Assembly (NCBI RefSeq): GCF_017562075.2
Contig: NC_054082.1
Span: 28,526,231-28,590,230 of the forward strand
DNA length: 64,000 bases
From: Anopheles merus
Taxonomy: Eukaryota > Arthropoda > Insecta > Diptera > Culicidae
Direction: 5' to 3'
Part shown: piece after piece, positions 49,301 through 61,385 of the stretch
How positions within the stretch are numbered: the first letter of the stretch is position 1
How the letters are laid out: every line of letters starts with the position of its first letter
Translations under genes and position numbers: made by a program
Notes under the pieces: generated by a model
Told to the model about the DNA's origin: nothing
Seen by the model: the letters and a program-made list of their open reading frames with translations, nothing else
The model's database searches: none

Positions 49301-51627
49301 ACAATACTTTTCTAAAGCAATGTCTCTGTAGCAAATGTTTTCGTTTATTTGTTTGTTTTTTTGTGTGTTTTGTTGCTTCCTTTTCTGCACCTACTTTTTT
49401 GTTTCTTTTTGCCCTTTTTTGTTAAACTCAATAATCGCGCACGTTACTAGTAATACAAGCCAGAACAAAGAGCCATTTTGTTTGGTATGGTACAAGTATC
49501 CGCGTTGTCTGAATGTAGAAGCGCATGTTTAGGGAGAGTTTGTTTTCGCTTTGTTTGTTTGCTTATACTATTATTATCCAATGCGAGAAGATGAAATGGA
49601 GACAGTGGGGATAAGGAAGAGGTTGTTGTATCCGGGCACGGGAGGGCTAATAGATCGGCACACAGACACACAAAAGATGGGAAGTGTAATTGGCCGTTCT
49701 GTTTACCACAAATGAACCACACAAACACCATTGTCCTGTATGTGCGTTTCTCTCCCCCAGTCGTGTGCGTTCTGGCCCGCCTACTGCTACCGACCCGGTT
49801 GCAACGGAAGTACGGGGTAAAGGGGTTGCTACGGGCTACTGGTTTTCGTCTTCATGTAAGTTTACTTCGTATATTGCTTCTTAATTTCAGCGAGTTAAAC
49901 CTCGCACACACGTATGCTGCTCTTGATTTCACTCTTGCATTGGTGGTGGTGTTTTTGGAGATGCTTCTTATTCTCTCTCTCTCTCACTCTCTCTTTCTTA
50001 ATCCCCGATCTTCTAATTTCTCGTTCGTTAGAAACTTCTTAATACTAGAACGGCGTTGTTTGTGATAGGGAAAACAATAGTAGTGTAAGCCCATTTAGGA
50101 AAAGTGAAAGCGAATGGTTTAGACGTTAAGATGAGGAAAAAACAAGTTATCTTAACAATTAATGATGTGAGTGAGTGAGTAAGTGTAAGTTAACGGGGGT
50201 GAGGAAGTGTTCGATTCTTCATCATCCACACTGGATGATAACTCACAAAAGAACTGATTTAGAAAAGAATTTAAAAAAGGATCAAATGCAAAATGCCGTT
50301 ACTGTTGGGGGTTTGGTTTACATTTTCATTTTAAAAAAATCATTAGGGTAAAAAAAATATTCTCACAAAAAAACCTCACGTTTCCTGAGAGGTTTCAAGC
50401 TGCTAATAACATACAGCTTCATTAGCAAAGCTTATGCTAATATCATCAACATGATGCTGCTTTATACGCATCAACCCTTTGCTGGACGTTCAATGTTCAC
50501 AAACAACATCATTTAAACTTTTGTATCGCTTTTTTCCCGAAGAAAAATCGAGCACTTTCAAAGTTCTTCCTCCCAACAACTTCACACAGCAAAATCGCTC
50601 ATTTTTTGCGCGGTTCTTCCATCGTTCCTTTTTTACTTTAACATTTAAAACAACAACAAAAAAGATGTACACTGTACAATTAAATAAAAAAACGAAAGAA
50701 AAGCACCCACACAACGTTACAGTACAACACGCATGGTCAAAACGGGTTGTACAACAGTGTTTTCTTTAAAAATGTAGCAACATCTACCCAACAATGGAAG
50801 AGGAGAATGGTGAAGTTCGTGTACAGGAATTAACGGACACCTCTCTCCTTTTGCCGTCGATGTCCGCACATGTGGTTTTACACCCACGCTGCATGCCATT
50901 GACAATATTGCAAGAGCATGTGCTTCCCAATATTGTTTTTGTTTTCGGGTTTCGGGCTTTCCCTGTTCCCTTTTCCCCTGTTTCTGCCATTTTTTAGTGC
51001 CGCTTTGTTATGTTTTGTTCTTCTTAAGGATTACAACACTTTACTTGTCGTTCTCATCACTAGTCGACACTCTGCCTCTACTGCTCTCGTAGTCGCGTTC
51101 GCGGTATTCACATCCTCAAGAGCATGTGCTCCCCGCGCTCACATAAAGAAGGTAGGTTCGTGGTTGTGTTCCTGCTGCGCCTCCTCACCGCTCATCACAC
51201 CGCCCAGCGTGTGTGTCTCTTGTAACTTCCCGCCCCCTGTGGCCATTACACTACACTGCTATGCGCCACACGCTACTACTTCCACACTACATGCGAGAAG
51301 CTGGGGCCCGCACAAGGCGCGTGCACAAGCAATGGATTGCTCAAAAAAAGAGTAAAAATAAACCGACAGCTTTTCTTGCAGCCACCGGTAGTCGGCCGAC
51401 AGGCAAACGAGTGAGATATGTGCGCAAACAAAAACAAACAAAAAATGGTTGCGCACCACTCTACATAGCGCGTCCTCTAAGCTACGCAGCAGCGCCGACG
51501 GTTTCGTCTCGAAATACACTTATCACTCTGAGCGTAGCGCCATCGTACGCGTACCACTGTTTTCAGCATAGGCGGAGAGGAGTCTGCGGAGGGAGGCGGC
51601 GGCTTTCGTTTCGAGTTTGTTTTGTTT

Positions 51628-51630
<3 letters not shown>

Positions 51631-51719
<89 letters not shown>

Positions 51720-51785
51720 TCTCTTTCTCTTTCTCTTTCTCTCTTTTTCTCTCTCTCTCTCTCTATCTCTCTCACTTTCTCTCAC
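51631..51785. repeat. (CT)n / (CTTTCT)n microsatellite
   Basis: Roughly 80 bases of pure CT followed by CTTTCT and CT variants. A smaller CT tract is at 52612-52657. Both lie in the probable 3' region of Lk6. Confidence 0.9.
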
Positions 51786-53141
51786 TTCTCTTTTTGTTTT
51801 CGACAGTTTGGATGATTCCTTTCGAGTGTATATGCGCGTTTGACAAAGTTTGCTCTTTTCGCTTTTCGTTTTTTTTTGTTTAGTAATTTTCGACCACGAT
51901 CTGGTAGACCCACCTACCTGGTAGGACCTCATCCAATACTAACACTATTTGGGGACGACGGACACTTGCAACGCTAACCATTATTTCTACAACCCCTAGG
52001 CCACTGCCTGCATTCGACTGCACCACTGGAGCAACATCCCTTGTTTAATCGTGTCGTTCGTTCGAATGGTGTTTACTAACATCTACTATACTCCCAGGTA
52101 TATTTTAGTATACGCTTGCGAGAGCAAACCCAGAACAAAACAATATAAGGGGGAAAAAATAGTCCACAGATACGCGTATGTATTTTTCGTATTCCAAATA
52201 GATTCAATTTCAAATTCAAACAATTCCCGTAATCGCAGTATTTTGTTTTTTGTTTTTACTCTCTGCAAATATTTCACCAACTTTGTGTGATAGTTTCCAA
52301 TACAAATTGATACGCGAGGAGAAAACAAGAATTTTGTTTAAAAAAAAGTGTAAAGTACAAAAAAAGATTAAATACAAAAGTATCGATGCTTGGCCTGTGT
52401 GCGTCGTGTGTACAAATACAGGTAAAGATATCACGATGTCCTCTAACATCTATCCTGTTTACAATATTATTCCCGACTGTGCTCTTTGTTTCGCTTCCCT
52501 TTATTGCATATCGAAATCTCAGCACAATAGAAGCTTTTCTCTCGCTACACTACACACACTCCCATATTCTTCCACTCTTCCTTCAAACGAACGCACAATA
52601 ACGTTTTTTCTCCCTCTTTCTCTCTCTCTCTCTCTCTCTCTCCATCTCTCTCTCTCTTTACGGTAAATAGTTACTCTATCCGTATAGCATCAAAGATTTT
52701 GTGTCAGTCTGAAGCCCAATTAAGATGGTTGGGATGACCTAAAGACGTAGTTAAACAATCTAAACAATATACATCCGATCCTATCGGCTGGTTCACACAA
52801 TGGGATCTTCCAAAATTTATCTGCACAATCAAATTGTACGCCGCATTCCAAAACAGAATGCCAGTTGACAAAAACAAAGCATGCGGGTTGGGGCAAGGTG
52901 CACTCTGCAAGGCATGCATCAAATCAAACCGGTTCAGTAACGCGCCAGCGACGGTTGGAGAAGCAAAGAGTAAACAAAGTCAGGAAACGAAGCATGCCTC
53001 CACATTCGTTCATCTTTCCCTGCTCCCCCGTTCACTGTCGTTTGCAGGCTGATGGTTAAAAAAGCAAGAAGTAGAAAATGGGACGACAGTGATGGCGAAT
53101 CGTCCCCCGGGGAGCACACGTACATCACTCTCCCCCTTCTA

Positions 53142-56100
53142 CTAGCCACTGTGCGTAGTAATGGTTAGCGTTGGCGTCGTCGTAACGCCGGTCGTACCGA
53201 CCCTACCATTGCGCGGATAGTACGGATAGTATCCTTCTGCATCATGGCGCGCAGCCGCAAAGATTGGACAGCCTCCTCCACCCATCTCCTCGTCGCTGCG
53301 CTGCTCCGGAGAGGACAATGGCGACGGTTCCTCCTCCCGCTGCTGGTGGCCGTTGGTGGTGCACTCCTCAAACTCGCCGCCCGACGAAGGGACCATATTC
53401 ACCACGGCGGGCATGATGGCCAGTGGTGGTGGTGGTGGCGGCGCCGGCGATACCTTACCGATCGTGACCGGCAGACAGAGGCTGCGCGACTTGAGCGACA
53501 GGCGGCGCTGCATTAGCAAGCTTTCGTTCGGTGGCGAAAGCCCGACCGGCAGCCCGTCGGCCATCGCTAGCTCGGCAAGGATGCCCGAGCCGCCGGTCCC
53601 GCCGAACCCGGCCACCGTAGTGGTGGCTATGTTGCCACTGATGATGCTGTTGCCGCTGTGGCTGCTGGTGTTGCTGCTCGAGCTGCTGCTGTAAACGCCT
53701 TCGTCGATGTTGTCGATTGCATCCTGTTGCTGCTGCTGGAGCTTCTTCTGCTGCTGCTGTTGCTGCTGCTCCGTCTCGTCGTTGCGCCGCGGTATCAGGT
53801 GGAACGGAGGTTCCTCCAGCATTGCCTCTTCGCCCTCATCGGCCGGTTGGTAGTGATCGCCACCGTTCAGGTTCAGGCCCTCAAAGCCACCGACCATCAT
53901 CGACTGGTAGCCGTAGTTGCGCGTTTCCCGCTTGAGGGCGCTCAGGATCGTGGTCGAGTTAGAATGATAAAGCTTATATCTATTCATAGTATTTGTAGTT
54001 GGATCACAGTTAACATTACTCCTACTCTGCTGCTGCTGCTGCTGCGACTGTTGCGGTGGAGACGCCCGCTGCATTGGTAGTGATGATTGCTGCTGACCAG
54101 CGCTGGCGCGTCTCGGACCGGCCGCCGCTCCTTTCATGCCGGCACCGTCGACCGCATCGATCATCAGACTCTGCGTAGGGCGTCGCATCCCACCGTAGGA
54201 CGATGGTGAAGCATAGCGTTGATTTTGGTACTGCTGATGCTGCTGCTGCTGGTGATGATGCTGCACCACCACCGCACGATATGGCATCGATTTTTGCTGC
54301 TGTTGGCCACCATGACCATTGCCAGCACCGTAATGATGATTATTGTTGCTGCTGTTGTAATGTCCCATACCACCACCATCGCCTCCCCGTCCGGTGCCAT
54401 TGTGATAGTAATGGTTCGAGCCATTATTATTGTTCACTCCTGCGTAGTGATGGTACTGATGGTTCTGCTGCTGCTGCTGCTGCTGCTGATGGTGGTACTG
54501 ACTTGGATGGCCACTGCTGTTGCCCCCGTTCATCCTTGCCGGATGATGACTACTTCCTCCGCTGCTACTAACGCTGCTAGTATTATTATTAACATTATTA
54601 TTGGTTCCTCCGCGATTGTACTGATGGTGATTAAAGTTATTCGGGTTGGTGGTGATCTTCCCGTTGGCGTAGTGTGACTGCGACGCAGTCAGCATGCCGC
54701 CACCGCCGCCGCCATTACTGCTGCTATTGTTGTTGCCATTGTGGTGCCGATGATAGGTTTCCGCCTCGTCACCGGTTCCGGCCGCGTCACCGTACCGGTG
54801 GTGCTGGTTGCTTCCGTACGCCGGCGACGGTTGGGCACGCCAGGACGTCAGCGAAGCCGACGACGACGACGATGAACCGTGATTAGGATGGTGGCTGTAC
54901 GGATAGTGCTGCTGCTGTTGCGACGAATGGCGCTGCTGCTTCGCCATCATGCCCGACCGGCCCTCGAAGCCACCGTCGAATGGTTCGTTATTGGTGGCGC
55001 CTGCTCGCACGATGCGTCCGTACCGAGGCGCAATACTGCTGCCATTGCTGTAGTTATGGTTGCCGTGGCTGTTACCGTAGTGGCCGCCGTTCGATCCGAC
55101 GTGGTTGTGGTGGTGGCCGGATCCATTCTGCTGCCGGTAGGACCCCATCGACGACATCGGTGGATGCGAGTGGTGGTTGTTGCTGTGATGATGGTGATAG
55201 TTACTGTAATGCACATTGTTGTGATGATGGTGATGGTGTTGGTGGTGCTGCGGGTGTGAGTGGTAGTGACCGCTGCGGCCGCCCTTGTAGCTCGACCCGA
55301 AGCCCGAGCTGCCGTACTTGTAGCCGTGCGCGTGCTGGCTGCGACTGTTGTACTCGTACGAGGAAGGACTTTGCTGGTGCTGCTGCTCGCTCCCGCCCCG
55401 GTACCGCCAGTTCGACTCGGGCGGAATATCCCAACCGTTGCTGGCCTTCCTCGGGCCGCCGGTTGCCTTCGAGCCGACGATACTGCGCACCGGGGAGGAG
55501 AGCGTGGACGATTGTGGAGACAATTCCACCACTACCACCTCCTTCGCCTTCTCCAGCTCCTTCTCCGGCGCTTCGTCCGCACGAGCCTCGGCCACGGCTT
55601 TGCCACCAGTCAGTACAGAATCATCATCATCACGTGCGCCACCGCCGGCAGCATTGTTTTTCGGTGGATCAGAACTTTGCAATTCTTTGTCACTCGTATT
55701 CTCCTGCTGCGGAAAATCCTTCCGCTCCGCCTCGCCGCCGCTGCCAACAATACTGCCCCGTTCATCGGATCCGCTGCGGCCCGCGGCAATAGTATTGCTG
55801 GAGAAGGTGGAACCACCCTCGCTTCCGGAAGACGTACTGTTCACAACTATTTCGATAGTTGCAGCTCCCACCACCGCATCGGCGTTACCGGTGGCAACGG
55901 GGGCAATCGTGATGGTCGGCACCTCTACAATGGCCGCCGCCGCCACCATGTTCTGGCTATCGATGGAAACGTTTTGGTAGCTACCTCTGATAAGCTCCTT
56001 CTGCTCCTCCTCATCCTTTTCCCATTCCTTTCCCGTCTCAACGTGGTTTGTGGTCATTGGTTGCATTCCCATCCCTTCGTCCCGTTCCTTACACAGTTCA

Positions 56101-59100
56101 TCTTCATCACAGACTCCATTAGGTTCATCCGTTCGCGGCACAAACGGTTTCGCAACATCACTGCTGCTGCTGCTGTTCGGCGGCTGTGCGTTCCCTGTCT
56201 CAACCACCAGCGTCGGTAGCACGGTCTCGGTGGGCTTTGCCGCCGGCTCCACACTGCCATTGTACGACGGTTGATAGATGTTGGGACGCTCCTTCGCCAT
56301 ATAGTCGTAGCGCATGGAAAAGTGCTGCATGATGACGCGCTTGACCGCCATGGCCGATTCGGCAAAGTGGGACAACTCGAGCGCAGATTGGTTTCTACGG
56401 TGGGAAGGAGAGAGCGAGAAAAGAAACATCGATTACAAACACATTCCACACAACAATCGTTCGTTGGACTTACCGTCGAATTACACCAGGCGTCTTCAGC
56501 ACCCGGCGGCGCTGCTTCTCCTTGTTCGCCTTCGAGTTGATACCACCGACCGCACACTCCGTATCGTCGCTGATGCGAATCCACGGATGGTTCAGGACGG
56601 CCGTGGCGCTCAGGCGCTTCGGCGCCTCCTTCACCAGCAGCCCCCGGATCAGGTCCTTCGCCTCCTCGCTCACGTCCTGCCATTCGCTGTCCGGGAAGCA
56701 GTACCGGCCCTCCTGGATCGACTCGAACAGCAGCTCCTGGCAGGTGCGACAGTTCTCGCCCCGGTTCCAGCCGCAGTCCTGCTCGCAGTTGCCCGAGAAG
56801 GGCGGATAGCCGCACAGCAGTATGTACGCGATCACGCCCAGCGACCACAGGTCGCATCGTTTGTCGTAGTAGTTCGACTCACCGACGAACAGATCGACAA
56901 CTTCCGGTGCCATAAATTCGGCACTACCGACCTGTGGGAATAACACGAGAGGGAGAAAACGAGAGCGGGGCATTAGTGAGGATTTCACTTTCTTGTACGC
57001 ACTGGGGAAGAAATACAAAGAGGCGTTCAACGGCAGGAGGAGAGGCTTACAATATGCTCCCTCTCTTCCTCTCCACTGCACACGCTAAACAAGGGAATAA
57101 TAATCCTTCCAGCATTCCGACTATCGCTCTTCCTTATCAACAACTGCCAGCAGGGTCCCTCCTCTTTCCCTCTTATCGATAGCCCATGGAGAGGTCAAGT
57201 TGCAAATAATTCGCACACCTAGTGAAGGTTTTAAACTAACCCCCTGCCCGGTGTGAGCAAACAACCACTTCACACACACTGATCGTTTCCCCCAGGCGGG
57301 ACCATCCATTACATAGTTTCGCCGACATCTTCGCGACATTACTGCATCGATACAATGTCGCCTAAATCGCAAATCAGCGTTCAACGCCGGATGAGGAGGT
57401 TCGTATAAAGGTGAAACTGAACACTACTACACACAGCCGCAGTAGTTGGCCACAGGAACTCGGCAGACAAACATGTTTGCCTTGTTACTTATCTACTCAC
57501 GCCACACCGTCGCATTTAATATCCCTGCCGTGTTAATTGCAACCGTGCTAATATATGTACACACAGTGTATACGTTAAATTTTAAACAAAGAACAAATAT
57601 TTAATGCCAAAACAGGAAAGGTGGGCTATTCTCTTCGTTGCGATTTGTACAGAATGCGAGAAAGTAGCAACTGTTTCTATCCAAAAGTTACAAATATAAA
57701 CAAAAAGAGCCACAGCAAGGGCTTGGAATGTCTTGGTTCAATCTTCACACCGTGCCGGCTTCTTCTCCCGAGTCCATCGAGACGGAACATAGCCAAGGAA
57801 CACAAATCAATTACCACCCACCCAACCCATACGCCTGCCTCTTATCGCGATGAGGCAGCAATTGTGCGCACCGGGGGTGGATGTTGTTTGGGTCGCGATA
57901 CCCAAAAGGCACATCAAATGGGACCAATGCCGTTTTATCTTCACACCCGCACAACAACATCAAAATCAGACAGCACAACGCAACGTGGTGTCCAATTTCA
58001 TTACGTTTCACAATAGTAGATTAAGAAGGAAAGGAAGCAAACTTGAAGGAAGCAAGCACGCGAAAAAAAATGCACCATCCGTGTACGGTGGGAGGTGATA
58101 GAGCCCCCCTCCGACCACGGGAGCCTACCGCGGATGGGTTTATAGTACGAATGTTGACCCATAAAATCAAAATATAGACATACGTGAAGGGGGAAAAAAC
58201 AACAAAAACAAGGTAACCTTAGTCATGTCTTATCGCCACGCTACCATCGGTAGCAATCAGCCGTCCCAAATGGGAGAACGATGACCAACCAGAAGAAGAA
58301 GAAGCCGCAGAAAGGGGAAGAGCAACAACAAAAAGAACAACAAGCAAAAAAAAGTTGCCTTCCTGGCGATAAGTGACTACGAAAACAACAACATGGGATG
58401 ATGGTACTGCGCGACTCCCCCGCTCCCATTTTGTACTACCACCACCACCACCACCCACCCGCCCGTTTGATTTCTCCCCCACTTTACTGCACTGGCTTAC
58501 CGGTGTTAAAAGCTGCGGCGTGGCGTTCGGCGACGAGATGTTGGTGGTGAACTTGATCCCGGAGCCGAGATCGAAGTCGCAGATCTTGATCGGGCACAGC
58601 TTGTCCGGATAGACGCACAGGATGTTCTCCGGCTTGAGGTCCCGGTGGGCGATGCCCTTCTTGTGCAGAAAGTCCAGCCCGGACGCGATCTCCTTGATGA
58701 TCTGCGCCGCATCGTACTCGGAGAAGCAGACGTTCTCCTGGATGCGGGTCAGCAGCGGCCCGCCGTTGATCTTCTCGAACACTAGATAGAACTTTTCGTC
58801 ATCCTCGAAAAACTCTAACAGCTGCAAGATGTTCGGGTGCCCCTGGCAGTGGTGAAACGTTTCCACCTCGCGGAAGACGCGGCCGCGCGCGTGCCCCGGT
58901 ATTTTGTCGATGATCTTCACCGCGTACTCCAGCTCGGTGTAGATGTTGATGCACGTCTGGACCGACGCGTACGCACCCTCGCCCAGCACCTCGCCAGTCA
59001 GCTTGTACAGCTCTGCGTGGGGAGAGGAAGAGCAGGATCGATACGGGAGCAGGTTAGCGACGAGAATACGGTTTTTGATTTGACGGCGGGGGGGGGGAAA

Positions 59101-60029
59101 ATGGGAGGACGAACATTCCCCGTTACAGCCTCTATGTTGTTTTGTATCTAACGCAATTGCCGCCTAAGTTGTTAAATGTTATCATCATCACCGGCCATAT
59201 TACAGTTCGCTACTCTATTGTGTTCGCTTGATTGCAGATCATCAATCGTAGTCGTACATGCGCGTTTGTGCCTATCTGTGTGTGTGTGTGTTCAAGTGGG
59301 ATGATAGATGCACGCAAGCGAAAGGAATCCAATCAACCTGGCTGGCCGTGAGGGGTGGTTGGCCGGTTAGTAGGGCAATGCGTTTTGCGAGTAAACTACA
59401 AACAACCGACACAAACAGAAACACACACACACACCGGCACGCATACATACGACATAGAGACTGCACACTGCACTTTTCCACCACCATTACCACCACCACC
59501 ACCACCCAACACCAGAGACAAATGTGGTGCGCCCACATTGCGAAAGAATTCTTCTCACTTGGAGCGGCCACAGAGCGGCGCTAAAGCGGTGGGTGCGCTC
59601 TTGCTGCCGCGCGCCGTTTTAGCAAATCCGATCTTTTAAACGATGCACCCGAATCGTACAACACAACGCGTTAGCGGAGGAGGGGTGTACGCGTGAGTAT
59701 AGTAGTAAGAACCGTTTAACGATAATTGTGCATCAGGTGTTGCGGCGGGGTGTGGTGATGAGGGTGCTGACGGTGGTGTTGGTCGGAGCAGCCCCATGCA
59801 CCGGTAGGCACGGTACGAAGCGCGGTGTGGCTTCATTTACCTTGAAAACATGACGACTGCATCGATGAGCTGGTGCGTTTCTTTCGGCGCCGCTTGCGCT
59901 TCATCTCCTCCTTGTGCCGGTTGAAGTCGGCCTGCCGTTCGGCTTCGGATAGCATGCGTGCCTCGGTGGACTCGTTGCCCGACACCTCCTCGCTGCTGTA
60001 CCGTGCGACATCGGTTTTGCGGGTTGGAT
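53142..60029 (-). CDS. Lk6: Lk6-type MAPK-interacting (MNK) protein kinase, 5' incomplete
   Basis: Four exons on the minus strand, 60029-59841, 59012-58501, 56931-56474 and 56394-53142 (stop TAG), give at least 1,469 residues. The first encodes a basic stretch ending KRRRKKRTSSSMQSSCFQ, in the place of the eIF4G-binding/nuclear-import region of MNKs. The kinase domain follows: LGEGAYASVQ, AVKII, HRDLKPENIL and the MNK hallmark CDFDLG (DFD instead of DFG), a Thr-rich activation loop (ATPQLLTP), GSAEFMAPEVV and the MNK zinc insert CEQDCGWNRGENCRTC. MNKs phosphorylate eIF4E on the translation-initiation complex after activation by ERK. The last exon adds about 1,080 residues rich in His, Gln, Asn, Ser and Gly, far longer than vertebrate MNKs but in keeping with fly Lk6. 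The exon at 60029 starts with two bases of a codon, so an upstream coding exon exists that I could not find. Confidence 0.92.
56932..58500. other. Lk6 intron within the kinase domain
   Basis: Interrupts the activation loop between LLTP and VGSAEF in phase 0. No other gene seen. The ORFs on the + strand at 57621-58098 do not look coding. Confidence 0.6.
59013..59840. other. Lk6 intron
   Basis: Separates the basic N-terminal exon from the kinase domain (phase 1). Contains short GT/CA and ACC repeats and nothing gene-like. Confidence 0.6.
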
Positions 60030-60124
60030 CTAAAACAAAAAAAAAGAATATACGAGAGAGAGAGAAGGGTTTTTTTAGTACGGGGTTAATTGTTTCAAGT
60101 CTTTTTGCTGGCTGTGTGGTGGGA

Positions 60125-60680
60125 GTTCGGAATCGGACCTACCCGATTCCGATTCCGTGTTTGGAATCAATTCCGGAGCTGATTCCGATGCTGAAATCAA
60201 TTCCGATTCCGGAGTCGATTTCGGAGTTGATTCTGGAGCCGATTCCGGAGTTGACACAGGAACCGATTCCGGAATCGGAATAGATTCCAGCATCGGAATC
60301 GATTCCAGCATCGAAATCAAATTCGACCTGGGAATCCCAATTAGTTCCGGTGTCGGAATTAGGATCGACTCCAGAAATGGATGTAGCTTTGGAACGAGAA
60401 TCAGTTCATGCATTGAAAAAAGAAGTTTCAGAAGCGAAATCAGTCCGGGAATCCCCATGAGAAGTGATCGTTTACAAGTAAATTTTGATTCTCTGCGGCT
60501 AATACTTAGCATCATTGGACCCTAACACCTATTCTTATGAAAATGCCGAAACCGACTCCGTTTCGAAGACGATTCTGATTTCGGAGCCGATTCCTATGCC
60601 GATTCCGGAAACTGATTCTGGACCTACTATCCGGAATCGATTCCAGAAAACTTCGGAACTAGCCGGAGTCAATTCCGACG
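60125..60680. repeat. Degenerate GATTCC minisatellite
   Basis: Dense, diverged copies of GATTCCGGAATC-type units of 6-12 bp at about 60125-60400 and 60545-60680. The palindromic unit makes both strands look alike. ORFs reading SIPIPES or DSGIGIDS across it are artefacts of the repeat. Confidence 0.8.
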
Positions 60681-61365
60681 AAATCTTCATTTTTCCCATC
60701 ACTTGTATGGTGCATTATGGGCTAGAAATTACGTCATTTTCTTTAATTACTGAGAATATAACGTTCTAATGAAATTGAATGTAAGAATCAGTTTCATTCC
60801 AGCAGTAGAAACACTTTCAAATGTCGGCGAAAATTGGATCATTTCTATGTTCCGTTGTGTGTGCCAGCCTTCGCAATTAGACGGGCAAATCCAATAACTC
60901 AGCTTACTTTGTGTATGGGGGTAAAATAATGACCAAAGCTTCCGTCTACTGTCAAAGCCCGTCGTTGCAGTACGCCCCAATTAAACCAACACTTGGGAAC
61001 ATTGCAATGAAAACAACAACAAAAAATCATCCTCTTACACCTTCAAAAGTGTCACTGTCCCCTCCCCATAATGCAATGTCCCAGGCAACACCCACACACA
61101 ATTCAGAATGGGTGGTGGCAGAAAAGTTTCTTTTTCCGGATTTGATTACTCATTTTGCACAAACCAAAGGCAACGATGACGCTGAAGATGATGATGATGA
61201 TGATGAAACAGAAAACACCACGCGGTACACAACATCTCACCGTTAAATGTAAATATGAGGAAATTTCATCCGTTTGTTCATCATCAACAGGAGGGAACAG
61301 GAAGCAAAGAAAGTTACCACTCCCTTTCCTCTTGCTCCTCTACCCCTTTCTACCGGGTTCTTTTG

Positions 61366-61385
61366 CCCCCCCCCCCCCCCCCCCC
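61366..61385. repeat. Homopolymer C20
   Basis: Twenty consecutive C. The length may be unreliable in the assembly. Confidence 0.85.

Larger units (their letters stand above)
43250..53141. other. Gene-poor region, possibly including the Lk6 3' UTR
   Basis: No coding exon found on either strand. From about 46.55 to 52.7 kb the + strand is strikingly T- and pyrimidine-rich, with long runs of T, C13 at 47431 and several CT arrays; on the minus strand this is A-rich, as insect 3' UTRs often are. The Lk6 stop codon is at 53142, so its 3' UTR must start here, but I could not place the end. The many short ORFs (for example 51213-51815 and 46606-46984) come from simple repeats. Confidence 0.5.

Noticed and set aside
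51213..51932. Ser-Leu and Arg-Glu repeat proteins on both strands
   Set aside because: Direct translation of the CT array; no other coding signal. The same holds for 32457-32916.
54879..56219. Long + strand ORFs (up to 319 residues) opposite the Lk6 tail
   Set aside because: Poly-Leu, poly-Ala and Cys-rich translations of CAG/CAC repeats on the other strand, so shadows of the Lk6 exon.
60075..60525. ORFs rich in Ile-Pro-Glu-Ser or Asp-Ser-Gly-Ile
   Set aside because: Products of the GATTCC minisatellite, open in several frames because the unit lacks stops.
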